Assembly (NCBI GenBank): GCA_027729635.1
Contig: JAQCEM010000013.1
Location: 1-57,302 of the forward strand
Direction of reading: 5' to 3'
DNA from: Casp-actino8 sp001510335
Lineage (GTDB): Bacteria; Actinomycetota; Acidimicrobiia; Acidimicrobiales; Ilumatobacteraceae
DNA: 57,302 nucleotides
The notes under the pieces are model-generated. The model made no database searches and was not told the DNA's origin. It was given only the letters and a program-made list of their open reading frames with translations. The position numbers and the translations under genes are program-made. Numbering within the stretch: position 1 is the stretch's first letter; each line of letters starts with the position of its first letter. Below are positions 35,390 to 44,491 of this stretch, piece by piece.

Positions 35390-36382
35390 CTAGATCACGA
35401 CAATAGGCGTACCGATTTGGGCGAAGTCCCAGGTGAAGTCGGCATCTAGATTGGCTTGGCGCTGGCAACCACCAGATAGTCGCTGCCCGAGTTCAGCATC
35501 GGTTTGATACGGAGAATTGTCCTCAACGTTAATGGGCAAGGCGTGGAAACCGATGGCGCCGATGTCGGTCTTGAGCCAGCGGACCATCTTGTAGAGGTAC
35601 GCCTTGCCGTTCCATGCAGTTGACACATCAGAACGGCTGTACACCTTGTGGGTTCCAGGAGCCTCGTTGTCGTACTTACTTCCCGATATCAACCATGAGC
35701 GAATGACTAGGTTGTCGTCACCGACCGCCCAAATGCGTTGTCCATTTCGGTCATACACCAATCGACGGCCCGAGCCTGAATTTGCCGGAAGCGGGGGTGC
35801 GTCGGGACCACTCGTCGCCACCGACGAAAGTTCATAGCCAAGAAGGTCAACTGCGCCAGGAGCCGGAGGCGGCGTACGTACGACGAGTGAGGTTTCATCG
35901 GGCCACACACCGAGAGACAGTGCAGTTTCTCGGCCAGTCTTGCCATCGACAAAAAGGTCACGTTCGGTTTGCAGTTTTTGTACCGCATTGATGGTTCCGT
36001 TGTCGTAAATACCGGTCGCGGTGCCAGTTAAGAAACCAGCGGTGATGAGAGCATTTTGCAGGCAGGTCACGCTTTCGCCAGTGTCGCCACCGCCGAGTGA
36101 ACGAACGGTCATCGTGCACGCAGTTGTCGTCGTGGGATCGTCGCCAGCCAAATCTTGAATTTCGGTGGCTACCACGCTTGAATCCGCCGGAGCAACGATT
36201 GTGGTGGTGGTTTCGTCGCCAACGGGCGCGATGTCAACTACTGAATCGTCGATCGCAACTGTGGAGTCGGGAGTCGTAGCACCAGAACCTGAGCCACCAC
36301 TCACCACGGCAGCCACGAGGCAACCGAATGCGACGACGCTGACGCCGGCTTTCATGAAATTGCGTTGGTGAGGAGATGTCAT
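35390..36382 (-). CDS. L,D-transpeptidase with peptidoglycan-binding domain
   Basis: 330 aa. A membrane-anchoring hydrophobic segment (about 10-32) leads to a Thr-rich linker, a PG_binding_1-type domain (about 94-150, LGGGDTGESVTCLQNALITAGF), and a YkuD-like catalytic domain (about 205-330). The active site shows GFHALPI (H280) and SGGCQRQ (C306); the more usual form is SHGC(V/I)R, so the residue before GC differs. These enzymes make 3-3 cross-links or attach proteins in peptidoglycan. Confidence 0.83.
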   Translation of the reverse strand: MTSPHQRNFMKAGVSVVAFGCLVAAVVSGGSGSGATTPDSTVAIDDSVVDIAPVGDETTTTIVAPADSSVVATEIQDLAGDDPTTTTACTMTVRSLGGGDTGESVTCLQNALITAGFLTGTATGIYDNGTINAVQKLQTERDLFVDGKTGRETALSLGVWPDETSLVVRTPPPAPGAVDLLGYELSSVATSGPDAPPLPANSGSGRRLVYDRNGQRIWAVGDDNLVIRSWLISGSKYDNEAPGTHKVYSRSDVSTAWNGKAYLYKMVRWLKTDIGAIGFHALPINVEDNSPYQTDAELGQRLSGGCQRQANLDADFTWDFAQIGTPIVVI

Positions 36383-36510
36383 AGGAGGGTTCAGATTCAG
36401 TGGTAGCGCTGTACTTCAACGCCTAAACAGATTACTCAGCGATAGTGCACGGGTGTTGGCATGGTGACAGGAGTCAAGCCAACAACGCGAGATGTACAAG
36501 TGCCGCTAGA

Positions 36511-37125
36511 TCACGGTTTGAGTGAACTCACCACGATGTTCATGAGATGACTCCAGGCCTTGACATCAGGCATGAGATCTCTGGCAAGGTCAACGCTGGC
36601 TAGACCAATCGCAGTGGATTGCATCATGACGGCGACTGCATATGGATTGACATCAGCCCGGATGAATTTCTGAATCTGAGCTCCTTTGACGATGTCACTA
36701 ATCTGATTTAACAATTGACGCTGAATATCGGCGACATGCTTAGCGAGTACGGGATCTTCAAGCGCAGCGGCTAACACTTGCACTCGTTCTGCACGAGCAT
36801 CGACACGATCGGGCAGGTTTGGTTGAACGGTGATTTCGTTCATGATCAACAATGGATCGTTGAAGTCGGCACTGTGGCTAAAGGCCTCGGTCACCAAATC
36901 GGTCAAGGTGCGCATCTTGCGAACGTAACGTTCGGCCAGCGCGGCGTTGATGAGGGCTCGACGATTCTTAAAGAACCAATAGAGCGAACCGGTTGTCATG
37001 TCGGCATGTTCAACAATGTCTTTCAGTCGAGCGCCGTCAACGCCGTCACGGTCGATCATGAAAAGCGTGCTGTCAATTAAGCGAAGCCGAATTGCGCTAT
37101 CGGTGTTTTCCATGCCTTTCGTCAT
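36511..37125 (-). CDS. TetR/AcrR-family transcriptional regulator
   Basis: 204 aa from ATG 37125 (a TTG two codons earlier and an ATG at 37113 are alternatives). The N-terminal helix-turn-helix ends in MTTGSLYWFFKNRRALINAAL, the standard TetR recognition helix. The ligand domain is not recognisable to a specific class. Divergent from the SDR gene with 37 bases between, so it probably controls that gene and itself. Confidence 0.9.
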   Translation of the reverse strand: MTKGMENTDSAIRLRLIDSTLFMIDRDGVDGARLKDIVEHADMTTGSLYWFFKNRRALINAALAERYVRKMRTLTDLVTEAFSHSADFNDPLLIMNEITVQPNLPDRVDARAERVQVLAAALEDPVLAKHVADIQRQLLNQISDIVKGAQIQKFIRADVNPYAVAVMMQSTAIGLASVDLARDLMPDVKAWSHLMNIVVSSLKP

Positions 37126-37162
37126 GGTCAAAGTCTTACACGTCGTGGGTTGAGCGATCTAT

Positions 37163-38098
37163 ATGGCAGTATCGGGCATGTCGCAAACTCGCTGGACCAC
37201 TCAGAATACTCCCGATAATTCGGGTCGAACCATCTGCATCACTGGAGCAAACTCAGGACTTGGTTTTGAGGCTGCTCGCAATCTTGTGGGTGCCGGGGCT
37301 CATGTGATCATGGCCTGTCGCAATGTTGCCAAAGCCGAAGCCGCGGCCCAAAGTTTGCGTCTTGGGGCAAGTGTTGGGAGTGGTTCGGTCGAAGTTCGGC
37401 AACTCGACTTGGCAGGCTTGGCGTCAGTTCGTCGATTCAGTGAGCAGTTACTGGCAGACGGAATTGAACTCGACGGATTAATGAATAACGCCGGGCTCAT
37501 GGCGCTTGATCAAAGTCGAACGGAAGACGGCTTTGAAACTCAAATAGGAGTAAACCACCTTGGGCATTTCGCATTGACTGGCTTACTACTCCCATCCTTA
37601 ATGAAGCGCCCGAATAGTCGCATCGTGAATGTGTCGAGCATGGGGCATATTCCCGGAAAGATTCACCTAGACGATCTGATGTGCGATCGGCGCCGTTATA
37701 GCAGGTGGGGCGCGTACTTTCAGAGCAAGTTGGCCAACATCTTGTTTACAAATGAACTTGAACGACGGTTACGAGAAACACAATCAACGACAATCGCTTT
37801 AGCTGCACACCCCGGGACTGCACGCACCGAACTTGGCAAGACCGGAACATCGGCGACGAACTTGGTGATGCGTCGGTTGACACCTGTCCTGACGCGGACT
37901 GGCGTCCAGGGCTGTGAATCTCAAGTACGCGCCATGGTGGATCCACAGGCAACTGGTCGTGAGTATTACGGGCCGAAGTATCAAATGTTTGGAGCACCTG
38001 TGAAGGTCACTCCAAGCAAGCGGGCACGCAACATGAATGACGCACGGCGTTTGTGGGAAATCAGCGAAGAACTGACTGGCGTGAAATACCCGTTCTAG
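37163..38098 (+). CDS. Short-chain dehydrogenase/reductase, retinol-dehydrogenase-like
   Basis: 311 aa classical SDR: cofactor motif TGANSGLG, NNAG (in LMNNAGLM), catalytic Tyr and Lys in YFQSK. The RNVAKAEAA basic residue after strand 2 suggests NADP(H). A second ATG at 37178 is possible. Its TAG stop shares a CTAG palindrome with the stop of the convergent glyoxalase-family gene, so the two coding regions overlap by 4 bases. Confidence 0.9.
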   Translation: MAVSGMSQTRWTTQNTPDNSGRTICITGANSGLGFEAARNLVGAGAHVIMACRNVAKAEAAAQSLRLGASVGSGSVEVRQLDLAGLASVRRFSEQLLADGIELDGLMNNAGLMALDQSRTEDGFETQIGVNHLGHFALTGLLLPSLMKRPNSRIVNVSSMGHIPGKIHLDDLMCDRRRYSRWGAYFQSKLANILFTNELERRLRETQSTTIALAAHPGTARTELGKTGTSATNLVMRRLTPVLTRTGVQGCESQVRAMVDPQATGREYYGPKYQMFGAPVKVTPSKRARNMNDARRLWEISEELTGVKYPF

Positions 38099-38457
38099 TT
38101 GTTGGGCTTTACTTCATTCAGTTCAATGCGGTTGCCACTCGGATCATGAATGAAGATCTGACGATTCACTCCAGCCATTTCAGGTGCAAGCCGATACTTC
38201 AAACCTTTGGCTTCTAAATGGCGAGCGCAATCATTGATATCAGTCACTGCGAGTGCAAAATGTTGATTGCGATCAATTGCTGCATCGGGTCGAACGAAAA
38301 GATGTAGTTCGTGTGGTCCCATGTTGAGCCACGCTCCGTCAATCTTGAAGCCGGGTCGTTCAAAAGATGTGAAGCCCAAGCCTTCAACGTAAAACTCAAG
38401 TGCTTCGGGAAGCGAATGAATATTCACGTTGACATGGTGTATTCCGAGTACGTCCAT
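38095..38457 (-). CDS. VOC (glyoxalase/bleomycin resistance) family protein
   Basis: 120 aa from ATG 38457; the frame runs 20 codons further but without matching features. Two beta-alpha-beta-beta-beta modules with metal-ligand style residues: IHHVNVNI (His), ELHLFV (His/Glu) and a C-terminal DPSGNRIELNE (Glu). Family members include glyoxalases, dioxygenases and epimerases, so activity is not assigned. Confidence 0.87.
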   Translation of the reverse strand: MDVLGIHHVNVNIHSLPEALEFYVEGLGFTSFERPGFKIDGAWLNMGPHELHLFVRPDAAIDRNQHFALAVTDINDCARHLEAKGLKYRLAPEMAGVNRQIFIHDPSGNRIELNEVKPNN

Positions 38458-38576
38458 AGTGCTCAGACTAATGGCGATAGCGAAACAACGTGTGATTGTT
38501 GGCCGTCGCGCCGTCACTCAAGCAGTGACTGCGGTAGCGTTTTGCTACTTGAGATAACGAAAATTAGGAGCATGAC

Positions 38577-39131
38577 ATGTCTTAAGAATGGGGTCCTCTC
38601 GCAGGATTAATCGGAGAATGGCAAGGTCAAGGTGGACTTGATACTTCGTTTTCACATAGTCGTGGTGAAGTGTGGAAGGCGCCTTACCTTGAAAAAGTCA
38701 CGATGAAGCCGTTCGGCCCAGTCGAAAATGGTTCGCAATCTCTGTATGGGCTTGATTACAAGACCGCCATGCGACGCGATGATGAAACCAACCCATTCCA
38801 CACAGAAGTTGGATACTGGTTGTGGGACGCGGCAACTGGCGAAGATCTTCGCGGTTTTGTTGTTCCTCGTGGAATTGTGGTTTTGGCTGGCGGTAAGACA
38901 ACTGCAGATTCCAAAGAATTCACGATGAGCACCGAACTTGGTTCGTCAAGTTACGCGATCGGTGAAAACACCTACCTCGGTCAGCATGCCAGCACCCGCG
39001 CTTACACGGTAACGGTCAATGTTCATGGCCTAGATTCGTGGAGCTATACCGAAAACAGCAGCCTGAAGTTGGATCAGTTCCCGGACATTTTCCCGCACAC
39101 AGACAGCGCAACTCTTACTCGCGTGGCCTGA
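38577..39131 (+). CDS. Nitrobindin-like heme-binding beta-barrel (THAP4-type) with in-frame TAA at codon 3, possible pseudogene
   Basis: The natural start is ATG 38577, six bases after AGGAG (38566-38570), but codons read ATG, TCT, TAA, then an uninterrupted barrel beginning EWGPLAGLIGEWQGQG, including the family motif GxWxGxG, and ending with the PHTDSATLTRV heme-ligand region. The first available normal start after the stop is GTG 38670, which would lose the first beta strands. A single base change (CAA or GAA to TAA) would explain it. Either a recent nonsense mutation or a sequence error; the rest of the gene shows no decay. The family binds heme and can isomerise peroxynitrite. Confidence 0.8.
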
Positions 39132-39143
39132 AATGAAACGCGC

Positions 39144-39198
39144 GTGATTCTGGTGTGGTTTTGTTGCGCTATACGCAACAAAACCACACCAGAATCAC
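39144..39198. repeat. 55-base perfect palindrome, copy B (terminator-like)
   Basis: Two 25-base arms (39144-39168 and 39174-39198) are perfectly complementary around the loop CTATA. It sits between the convergent nitrobindin-like and acyl-CoA dehydrogenase genes, 3 bases beyond the stop of the latter. A 25-base-pair stem would terminate transcripts from both sides, though no T run follows on either strand. It is related in sequence and length to the element at 6315-6369. Confidence 0.85.
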
Positions 39199-39201
39199 AA
39201 A

Positions 39202-40416
39202 TTAATTGCTGGCATCGCGAGGGAGTCCGAGGATTTTTTCGCCGATGATTGATCGTTGAATTTGATCGGTTCCACCGGCGATTGATTGTGCAGGTGTGCT
39301 CACCAATACTTCGGCAATTGTTGCATCGTGCGCGTGATCGCCGCTCTGCAACATTCCGTGTGCGCCACTAATCAACGTATGAACTCGGTTGGCCATACGT
39401 GAAACTTCTGAAGCGGCCAACTTGCCAATCGAGCCTTCGGGTCCGGGCGGGCGACCAAGCGCACGCGCCGCACGAGCGCGTAACGCGGTCCACTCATTCA
39501 TTTTCTGAAATGACAACAACGCCGCAATGTTCTGGCGAATCACTGGGTCGTTTGAGACCCCAAGGGCTTGGGCTCGTTCAACAACAAGGTCGACTCGGCC
39601 AGCACGTTGTGGATACCACACGTATGTTTTGAAATGTTCTTCGGCCTCATGTTCGGCTTCACGAACCGCACGACTTTCAGTTGCGGCGTTCTGTACAAAC
39701 TTCGGACGACGCATCGTGGAAAAAGTGCGTTCGTGAGCAAGAGTCGCACGCGCAACTCGCCAACCATCATCCAACGTCCCGACAATCATGTTGGATGGAA
39801 TGCGAGCATCGGTCATGAAAACTTCGTTGAACGACGAGTGATAGTTCATCTGCTTGATTGGTCGTACTTCAACACCTGGCTGATGCATCGGCAAGACGAA
39901 ATAGGTGATTCCGTGATGCTTTGAACCATCCCGATTCGTGCGAGCCAACAACATTCCGTAGTCAGCATGATGGGCGCTGGTATTCCATACCTTCTGCCCG
40001 TTGATGACCCATTCATCGCCATCAAGAACTGCCGAAGAGGAGAGGCTCGCTAAATCTGATCCCGCGCCAGGTTCGCTAAAGAGTTGGCACCAAGTTTTTT
40101 CACCGGTCAATGTTTGACGCAAGATGAGTCTCTTCAATTCGTCTGAACCATGTTCAACAATGGTGGATGCTGCCAACGACATGCCACTGCCAAGCGGATT
40201 ACCAACTGCACCAATCAGCCGCAGCTCTTCAGCGACTACTTGATCGGCCCACGAAGGTAGGTCACGTCCGAACCACTCGTGTGACCACGATGGAACAGCC
40301 CAGCAAGCATCAACCAATCGTTCGCGCCAAGCCTGCAGTGAAAGTTGCGGATCCCAATTGTCCTGTAACCAATCCCGAACTTCTTGTTGAACGGTTTCGC
40401 GGGTGACTCCGCTCAT
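39202..40416 (-). CDS. Acyl-CoA dehydrogenase family protein
   Basis: 404 aa from ATG 40416, which overlaps the TetR gene stop by 4 bases. The FAD/substrate region CQLFSEPGAGSDLASL, the NGQKVWNTSAHHADYG strand and the C-terminal IAGGTDQIQRSIIGEKILGLPRD are standard. It removes two hydrogens from acyl-CoA between C2 and C3. It is similar in layout to the FadE proteins used for steroid or branched substrates, but the substrate is not assigned. Confidence 0.93.
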   Translation of the reverse strand: MSGVTRETVQQEVRDWLQDNWDPQLSLQAWRERLVDACWAVPSWSHEWFGRDLPSWADQVVAEELRLIGAVGNPLGSGMSLAASTIVEHGSDELKRLILRQTLTGEKTWCQLFSEPGAGSDLASLSSSAVLDGDEWVINGQKVWNTSAHHADYGMLLARTNRDGSKHHGITYFVLPMHQPGVEVRPIKQMNYHSSFNEVFMTDARIPSNMIVGTLDDGWRVARATLAHERTFSTMRRPKFVQNAATESRAVREAEHEAEEHFKTYVWYPQRAGRVDLVVERAQALGVSNDPVIRQNIAALLSFQKMNEWTALRARAARALGRPPGPEGSIGKLAASEVSRMANRVHTLISGAHGMLQSGDHAHDATIAEVLVSTPAQSIAGGTDQIQRSIIGEKILGLPRDASN

Positions 40417-41102
40417 TGTGAAACCTCGTTGGGGTCGGCAAGTTTGCAGGCGCGAATCCAGATTTCGGTCAAGGTCTGTTCGGCGGCATCGTCGTCGTAG
40501 GTATCGCCTCCGACATGCAGCCACTGCGCAAAGCTCGACAACATTGAAACTAACGCTGCTGCCGTGAGTGATGCATCAAGATCGGGGTCGGCCCAACCTT
40601 TGCTTTGCCAACGTCGTATTGACGATGCAACACGGGCGATGTGTTGTTGGCGTGATTGCAACCTCTGCTTTTTGATTTCTTCATCGTGTGCCGATGCCTC
40701 TTCAACCAAGCGATATAGATCGGCATTGCGTCGCACCACAGCAAGATAATTGCGATTAGAAATACGCAGGTTCTCTATGGGGTTGCCCGAACGTTTACGT
40801 TCAAAGGCAACAACGTCACTAGCAACTTCACGATCAATTGTTGCTGCCAAGTGCCGAAACACATCGATCTTTGATTCGAAGTAGGTATAGAAACTTCCGC
40901 GGGCCACATCAGCCTTGGTGACGATGTGTTCAATCGTGGTGTTGGTATACCCATGGCGATCAAACTCGGCGCGTGCTGCATCAAGAATGGTGTGGCGGGT
41001 GCGAGTTGCTTTGCTGGTCGGTGAACTTTCGACCGAGGCTCGGCGCACTGCCGCCACTCCACTTGGTGTGAAACCACCGCGAGTTGTTGAACTTTCACTC
41101 AT
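40413..41102 (-). CDS. TetR-family regulator co-transcribed with an acyl-CoA dehydrogenase
   Basis: 229 aa from ATG 41102 (a TTG seven codons earlier is possible). About 35 disordered residues precede the HTH: TRHTILDAARAEFDRHGYTNTTIEHIVTKADVARGSFYTYF. Basic and Ser/Thr-rich N-terminus may add DNA contacts. Between an LLM oxidoreductase (10 bases upstream) and the acyl-CoA dehydrogenase (4-base overlap), so it probably senses a CoA intermediate and represses this operon. Confidence 0.92.
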   Translation of the reverse strand: MSESSTTRGGFTPSGVAAVRRASVESSPTSKATRTRHTILDAARAEFDRHGYTNTTIEHIVTKADVARGSFYTYFESKIDVFRHLAATIDREVASDVVAFERKRSGNPIENLRISNRNYLAVVRRNADLYRLVEEASAHDEEIKKQRLQSRQQHIARVASSIRRWQSKGWADPDLDASLTAAALVSMLSSFAQWLHVGGDTYDDDAAEQTLTEIWIRACKLADPNEVSQ

Positions 41103-41112
41103 GTGGTTGCCA

Positions 41113-41985
41113 TCACGAATCAATCATTGACACTGAAGCACGGCGGAAGAGGTCGGCTTGTATTTCCATCGCTCGCAGGTAGCCGTCAAGTGTGCGTTGA
41201 CGTGGTTCAGGAACAAAGTGCGTCACGCCAATCTCGCGATAGTGGTCGATCTCGGCCAGGATCAGATCGTTGTTGTCTTCGAGTGCGTCCCATCGGGTGC
41301 GCATTGAAATCGGAAACGATTGTTCAGGACGACCTTCTCGAAGTTTCTTTACTCGTCGCTCAGTTTGTTCTGGGCTCAAGAATGCTCCGTGCCAGCCATC
41401 GCCAACATCAATGGCGCGACGTAACGCGATATCGGCATGTCCACCAATCCATAGTGGCACATGACGTAACGGCTGTGGCTTGGTGCGCATTGATACGAAG
41501 TGGGCATCGTGAACGGGGAAGTCGGCAGTGATATGGTCATCAGTCCAGACTCGCCGCAGAATTTGAATTGCTTCGTCGGTGCGGGGTCCGCGTTCGGCGA
41601 AGGGAACGCCTAGGGCATTGAATTCGGCTTCGAGCCAGCCGGCCGCGATTCCGAGAATTACGCGACCACCACTCATATGGTCAAGCGAGGCAACCATCTT
41701 TGCGACCGACAGCGGGTTGCGCATCGGCAGAACCAACACGGTGGTTCCGAGTCCAACGCGCTTGGTGTACGCGGCAGCCCACGTCATGGCGATGAAAGGT
41801 TCGAAGATGTAGGCCGAAGGGGGATAGTCGGCGCCGGTGGGCACGGCGAGGTGGTCGCTGACCCACACATCGGCAAAGCCCAGATCTTCAGCTAATACGG
41901 CGGCACGTTGAATTGCCACGCCCGAAGAAGCAGGACCTGCTTGAGGTAAATGAATGCCCGCAGTTGCTGGGTGAATTTCAGCCAT
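41113..41985 (-). CDS. LLM-class flavin/F420-dependent oxidoreductase
   Basis: 290 aa from ATG 41985; the frame continues 18 codons without homology-like features. Luciferase-like TIM barrel: AEDLGFADVWVSDHLAVP, LVLPMRNPLSVAKMVASLDHMSGGRVILGIAAGW and the HVPLWIGGHAD segment are typical of the F420-dependent subfamily common in Actinomycetota. First gene of the LLM-TetR-acyl-CoA dehydrogenase unit. Substrate unknown. Confidence 0.9.
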   Translation of the reverse strand: MAEIHPATAGIHLPQAGPASSGVAIQRAAVLAEDLGFADVWVSDHLAVPTGADYPPSAYIFEPFIAMTWAAAYTKRVGLGTTVLVLPMRNPLSVAKMVASLDHMSGGRVILGIAAGWLEAEFNALGVPFAERGPRTDEAIQILRRVWTDDHITADFPVHDAHFVSMRTKPQPLRHVPLWIGGHADIALRRAIDVGDGWHGAFLSPEQTERRVKKLREGRPEQSFPISMRTRWDALEDNNDLILAEIDHYREIGVTHFVPEPRQRTLDGYLRAMEIQADLFRRASVSMIDS

Positions 41986-42040
41986 GCCCTTACCGTAGCC
42001 GTTTTCGACATCAATGTCGAAACTGTGACACAAACGCACT

Positions 42041-42787
42041 ATGGTGAATCTTGTGATTGAACGACATCTTGAAATTCAGACCGCCGAAGGTTCAATGACG
42101 ACATTCGTTGTGCACCCTGAAGGACCAGGTCCGTTTCCAGTTGTCTTGTTTTTGATGGATGCACCAGGTAAACGTCCGTTACTTCATTCAATGGCGCAAC
42201 GAATTGCCGACAATGGCTACTACGTCATGTTGCCCAATTTGTATTACCGAACAACGCCAGCGTTTGAACTTGATTTTTCAAGCAAAGAATCATTTCAGCG
42301 TATGAGTGAGCTGATGCGCACAATCGGCAATCGAATGGTTGTTCGCGATGCCAGTGAATTGCTCGCTTTCGCCGAAAATGAATCGTTAGCAGATACATCG
42401 ACAGTCGGCTGTGTTGGTTATTGCATGTCTGGCCCATTTGCGTTGTTCATCGCTGCCGAACTGTCAGGGCGTGTGAAAGCCGCGGCGTCGTTCTATGGAG
42501 TCCGATTGGTGACTGATTCTCCCGATTCACCGCATGCTCGTCTTGGCGATGTACGCGGTGAGATTTATGTGGGTTGTGCCGAACATGATGACTATGTACC
42601 ACTCGAAATGGTTGACCAGTTTGAAGAAGCAATGAAAACCACGGGTGTGAAGGGGTCAATCGAACGATATTGGGGTAACCATCATGGTTTTGCCTTCAAC
42701 GATCGCCCGGCTTACGACGCAGTCGCTGACGCTCGACACTGGGAAGTATTGCTTGATCTGCTCAAGCGCAATTTGATTGACGGATGA
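42041..42787 (+). CDS. Dienelactone hydrolase family protein
   Basis: 248 aa alpha/beta hydrolase with a Cys nucleophile as in dienelactone hydrolase: GYCMSG (C128), Asp in AEHDDYVP (D183) and His in GNHHGFAFNDRPAYD (H214/H215). These enzymes open cyclic enol-lactones in aromatic breakdown, though many homologues act on other esters. Followed after 6 bases by a crotonase and then an LLM enzyme on the same strand, a likely three-gene unit. Confidence 0.9.
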   Translation: MVNLVIERHLEIQTAEGSMTTFVVHPEGPGPFPVVLFLMDAPGKRPLLHSMAQRIADNGYYVMLPNLYYRTTPAFELDFSSKESFQRMSELMRTIGNRMVVRDASELLAFAENESLADTSTVGCVGYCMSGPFALFIAAELSGRVKAAASFYGVRLVTDSPDSPHARLGDVRGEIYVGCAEHDDYVPLEMVDQFEEAMKTTGVKGSIERYWGNHHGFAFNDRPAYDAVADARHWEVLLDLLKRNLIDG

Positions 42788-42793
42788 CGCTTC

Positions 42794-43567
42794 ATGAACG
42801 CTGTTGAATCCGAACCGCATGTCGTCGTTGAAAAAATCTGCGACTATGTCTATTCAGTTCGGCTGTGTCGTGGTCCGAACAATTACTTCTCGTATCTGAT
42901 GATTTCAGCCGTTGCTGATGCACTTGAGCAACTTGATGACAATGACGATTGTCGGGTTGTGGTGTTGTGTGCTGAAGGAAAGAACTTCTGCGCAGGAGCC
43001 GACTTCTCGGGATCTGCGCCCGCATATTCAACAGCCGATCTTTACGGGGCAGCTGAGCGACTATTCCGAACTCGCAAACCAATCATTGCTACGGTGCAAG
43101 GTGCAGCTATTGGAGGCGGCTTGGGGTTAGCAATGGCTGCTGATTTTCGTGTGGTGTCAACCGAGACTCGCATCAGTGCCAACTTCTCACGACTTGGCTT
43201 TCATCACGGGTTCGGTTTGTCGGTCACGTTGCCTCGGGCAATCGGCGAGCAGCGCGCGGCTGAACTGCTCATGACTGGTCGACGTATTGATGGAGCAGTG
43301 GCATACTCCCTTGGTCTTGCGGATCGTTTGATAGACCCTGAAAACTTGCTTAAAGAAACTCTTGAATTAGCAAGTGAGATTGCTCTATCGGCACCTTTGG
43401 CCGTCGAATCAATTCGGGCAACCCTTCGGGGAAACATCGCCGATCTAGTACATGCCGCGACGCAGCACGAGATGGCAGAACAATTGCGATTGCGTCAAAC
43501 CAATGATTTTGCTGAGGGCGCCAAAGCAATGGCCGAACGCCGTACGCCAAATTTCAAACGTTCGTAA
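42794..43567 (+). CDS. Enoyl-CoA hydratase/isomerase (crotonase) family protein
   Basis: 257 aa. Crotonase fold with FCAGADFSG and GAAIGGGLGLAMAADFR for the oxyanion hole. Neither classical Glu is present: the first position is Gly (GGGLGLAM) and the second falls in GFHHGFGLS. Hydration by the two-Glu mechanism is therefore unlikely. It follows the dienelactone hydrolase by 6 bases. Confidence 0.88.
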   Translation: MNAVESEPHVVVEKICDYVYSVRLCRGPNNYFSYLMISAVADALEQLDDNDDCRVVVLCAEGKNFCAGADFSGSAPAYSTADLYGAAERLFRTRKPIIATVQGAAIGGGLGLAMAADFRVVSTETRISANFSRLGFHHGFGLSVTLPRAIGEQRAAELLMTGRRIDGAVAYSLGLADRLIDPENLLKETLELASEIALSAPLAVESIRATLRGNIADLVHAATQHEMAEQLRLRQTNDFAEGAKAMAERRTPNFKRS

Positions 43568-43598
43568 TTTCGGATGATCTCATCACAAGGAGCTAACA

Positions 43599-44474
43599 AT
43601 GACCACAATTAAAAAGTCACCAGTCGCAGGCATTATGACCGTCGCCGACATGATGCAACCAAAAGATTTGATTGAGCATGTGCAACGCCTTGAATCAATC
43701 GGGCATGAGTCGGCTTGGCTCCCCGATATCTTCGGTCGCGAAATTTATGTGACCGCTGGGTTTATCTTGCATCACACCACCAAGATCAAAGTCGCTTCGG
43801 GTATCGCTCACATGTATGGGCGCGACGCCATCTGCAGTTCGCAAGCTGCGCGAACATTGTCTGAACTATCTGGTGGTCGCTTTATCCAGGGTCTTGGTGT
43901 TTCAAACACAATAGCGTCTGAAATGCGAGGTATTCCGTGGGAAAACCCAGTGCAAAAGACTCGCGATTATGTCAAAGCGTTGCGCGGTCCATTGCCCATC
44001 ATGGCTCCGGCTGTTTATGAACCAGTCCCGATTTACATTGCGGCTCACGGACCCAAGATGTTGGCAGTTGCCGGAGAAGTCGCCGATGGTGCCAACACGT
44101 ATATGCAAACTCCTGAACACACCACGCACGCTCGAGGGTTGGTGGGTGCGAACAAAGTTCTCAATGTGGTGCTTCCATGTTGTTTGACGACCGATCCCGC
44201 TATTGGTCGTGCCGTTGGTCGCGCGATGGTCTCGATCTACTTACCCTTGCCGGCTTACCAGCGGCAGTGGGCATCGCAAGGTTTTGATGAATCCGATTGG
44301 ACGAATGGTGGAAGCGATCGCCTAGTCGACACCTACGTGGCATGGGGCAGTATCGAAAGCATTCGTAACCGCATGCAAGAACATATTGACGCCGGAGCGA
44401 ATTCAATCATCATGGCCGCCGGTGGGTACAGTCCCGAAAACTCGTGGGAACTTCTTGAAGCAACTGCGCCGTAA
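43599..44474 (+). CDS. LLM-class flavin-dependent oxidoreductase
   Basis: 291 aa with an excellent ribosome binding site AAGGAG six bases before the ATG. TIM barrel with SIGHESAWLPDIFGRE, VASGIAHMYGRD, TLSELSGGRFIQGLG and PVPIYIAAHGPKML, matching F420-dependent luciferase-like enzymes of the methylene-H4MPT-reductase-related type. Thirty-one bases after the crotonase. Converges with the alpha/beta hydrolase gene, 17 bases apart. Confidence 0.9.
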   Translation: MTTIKKSPVAGIMTVADMMQPKDLIEHVQRLESIGHESAWLPDIFGREIYVTAGFILHHTTKIKVASGIAHMYGRDAICSSQAARTLSELSGGRFIQGLGVSNTIASEMRGIPWENPVQKTRDYVKALRGPLPIMAPAVYEPVPIYIAAHGPKMLAVAGEVADGANTYMQTPEHTTHARGLVGANKVLNVVLPCCLTTDPAIGRAVGRAMVSIYLPLPAYQRQWASQGFDESDWTNGGSDRLVDTYVAWGSIESIRNRMQEHIDAGANSIIMAAGGYSPENSWELLEATAP

Positions 44475-44491
44475 CAACAAGTTAAAGATGT

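Noticed and set aside
38583..38585. Selenocysteine or pyrrolysine readthrough of the third-codon stop
   Set aside because: The codon is TAA, not TGA or TAG, and no recoding hairpin was seen.
38572..38610. Short ORF from ATG 38572 as leader peptide of the nitrobindin-like gene
   Set aside because: Only 12 codons, and the AGGAG is one base from this ATG, too close for normal initiation.
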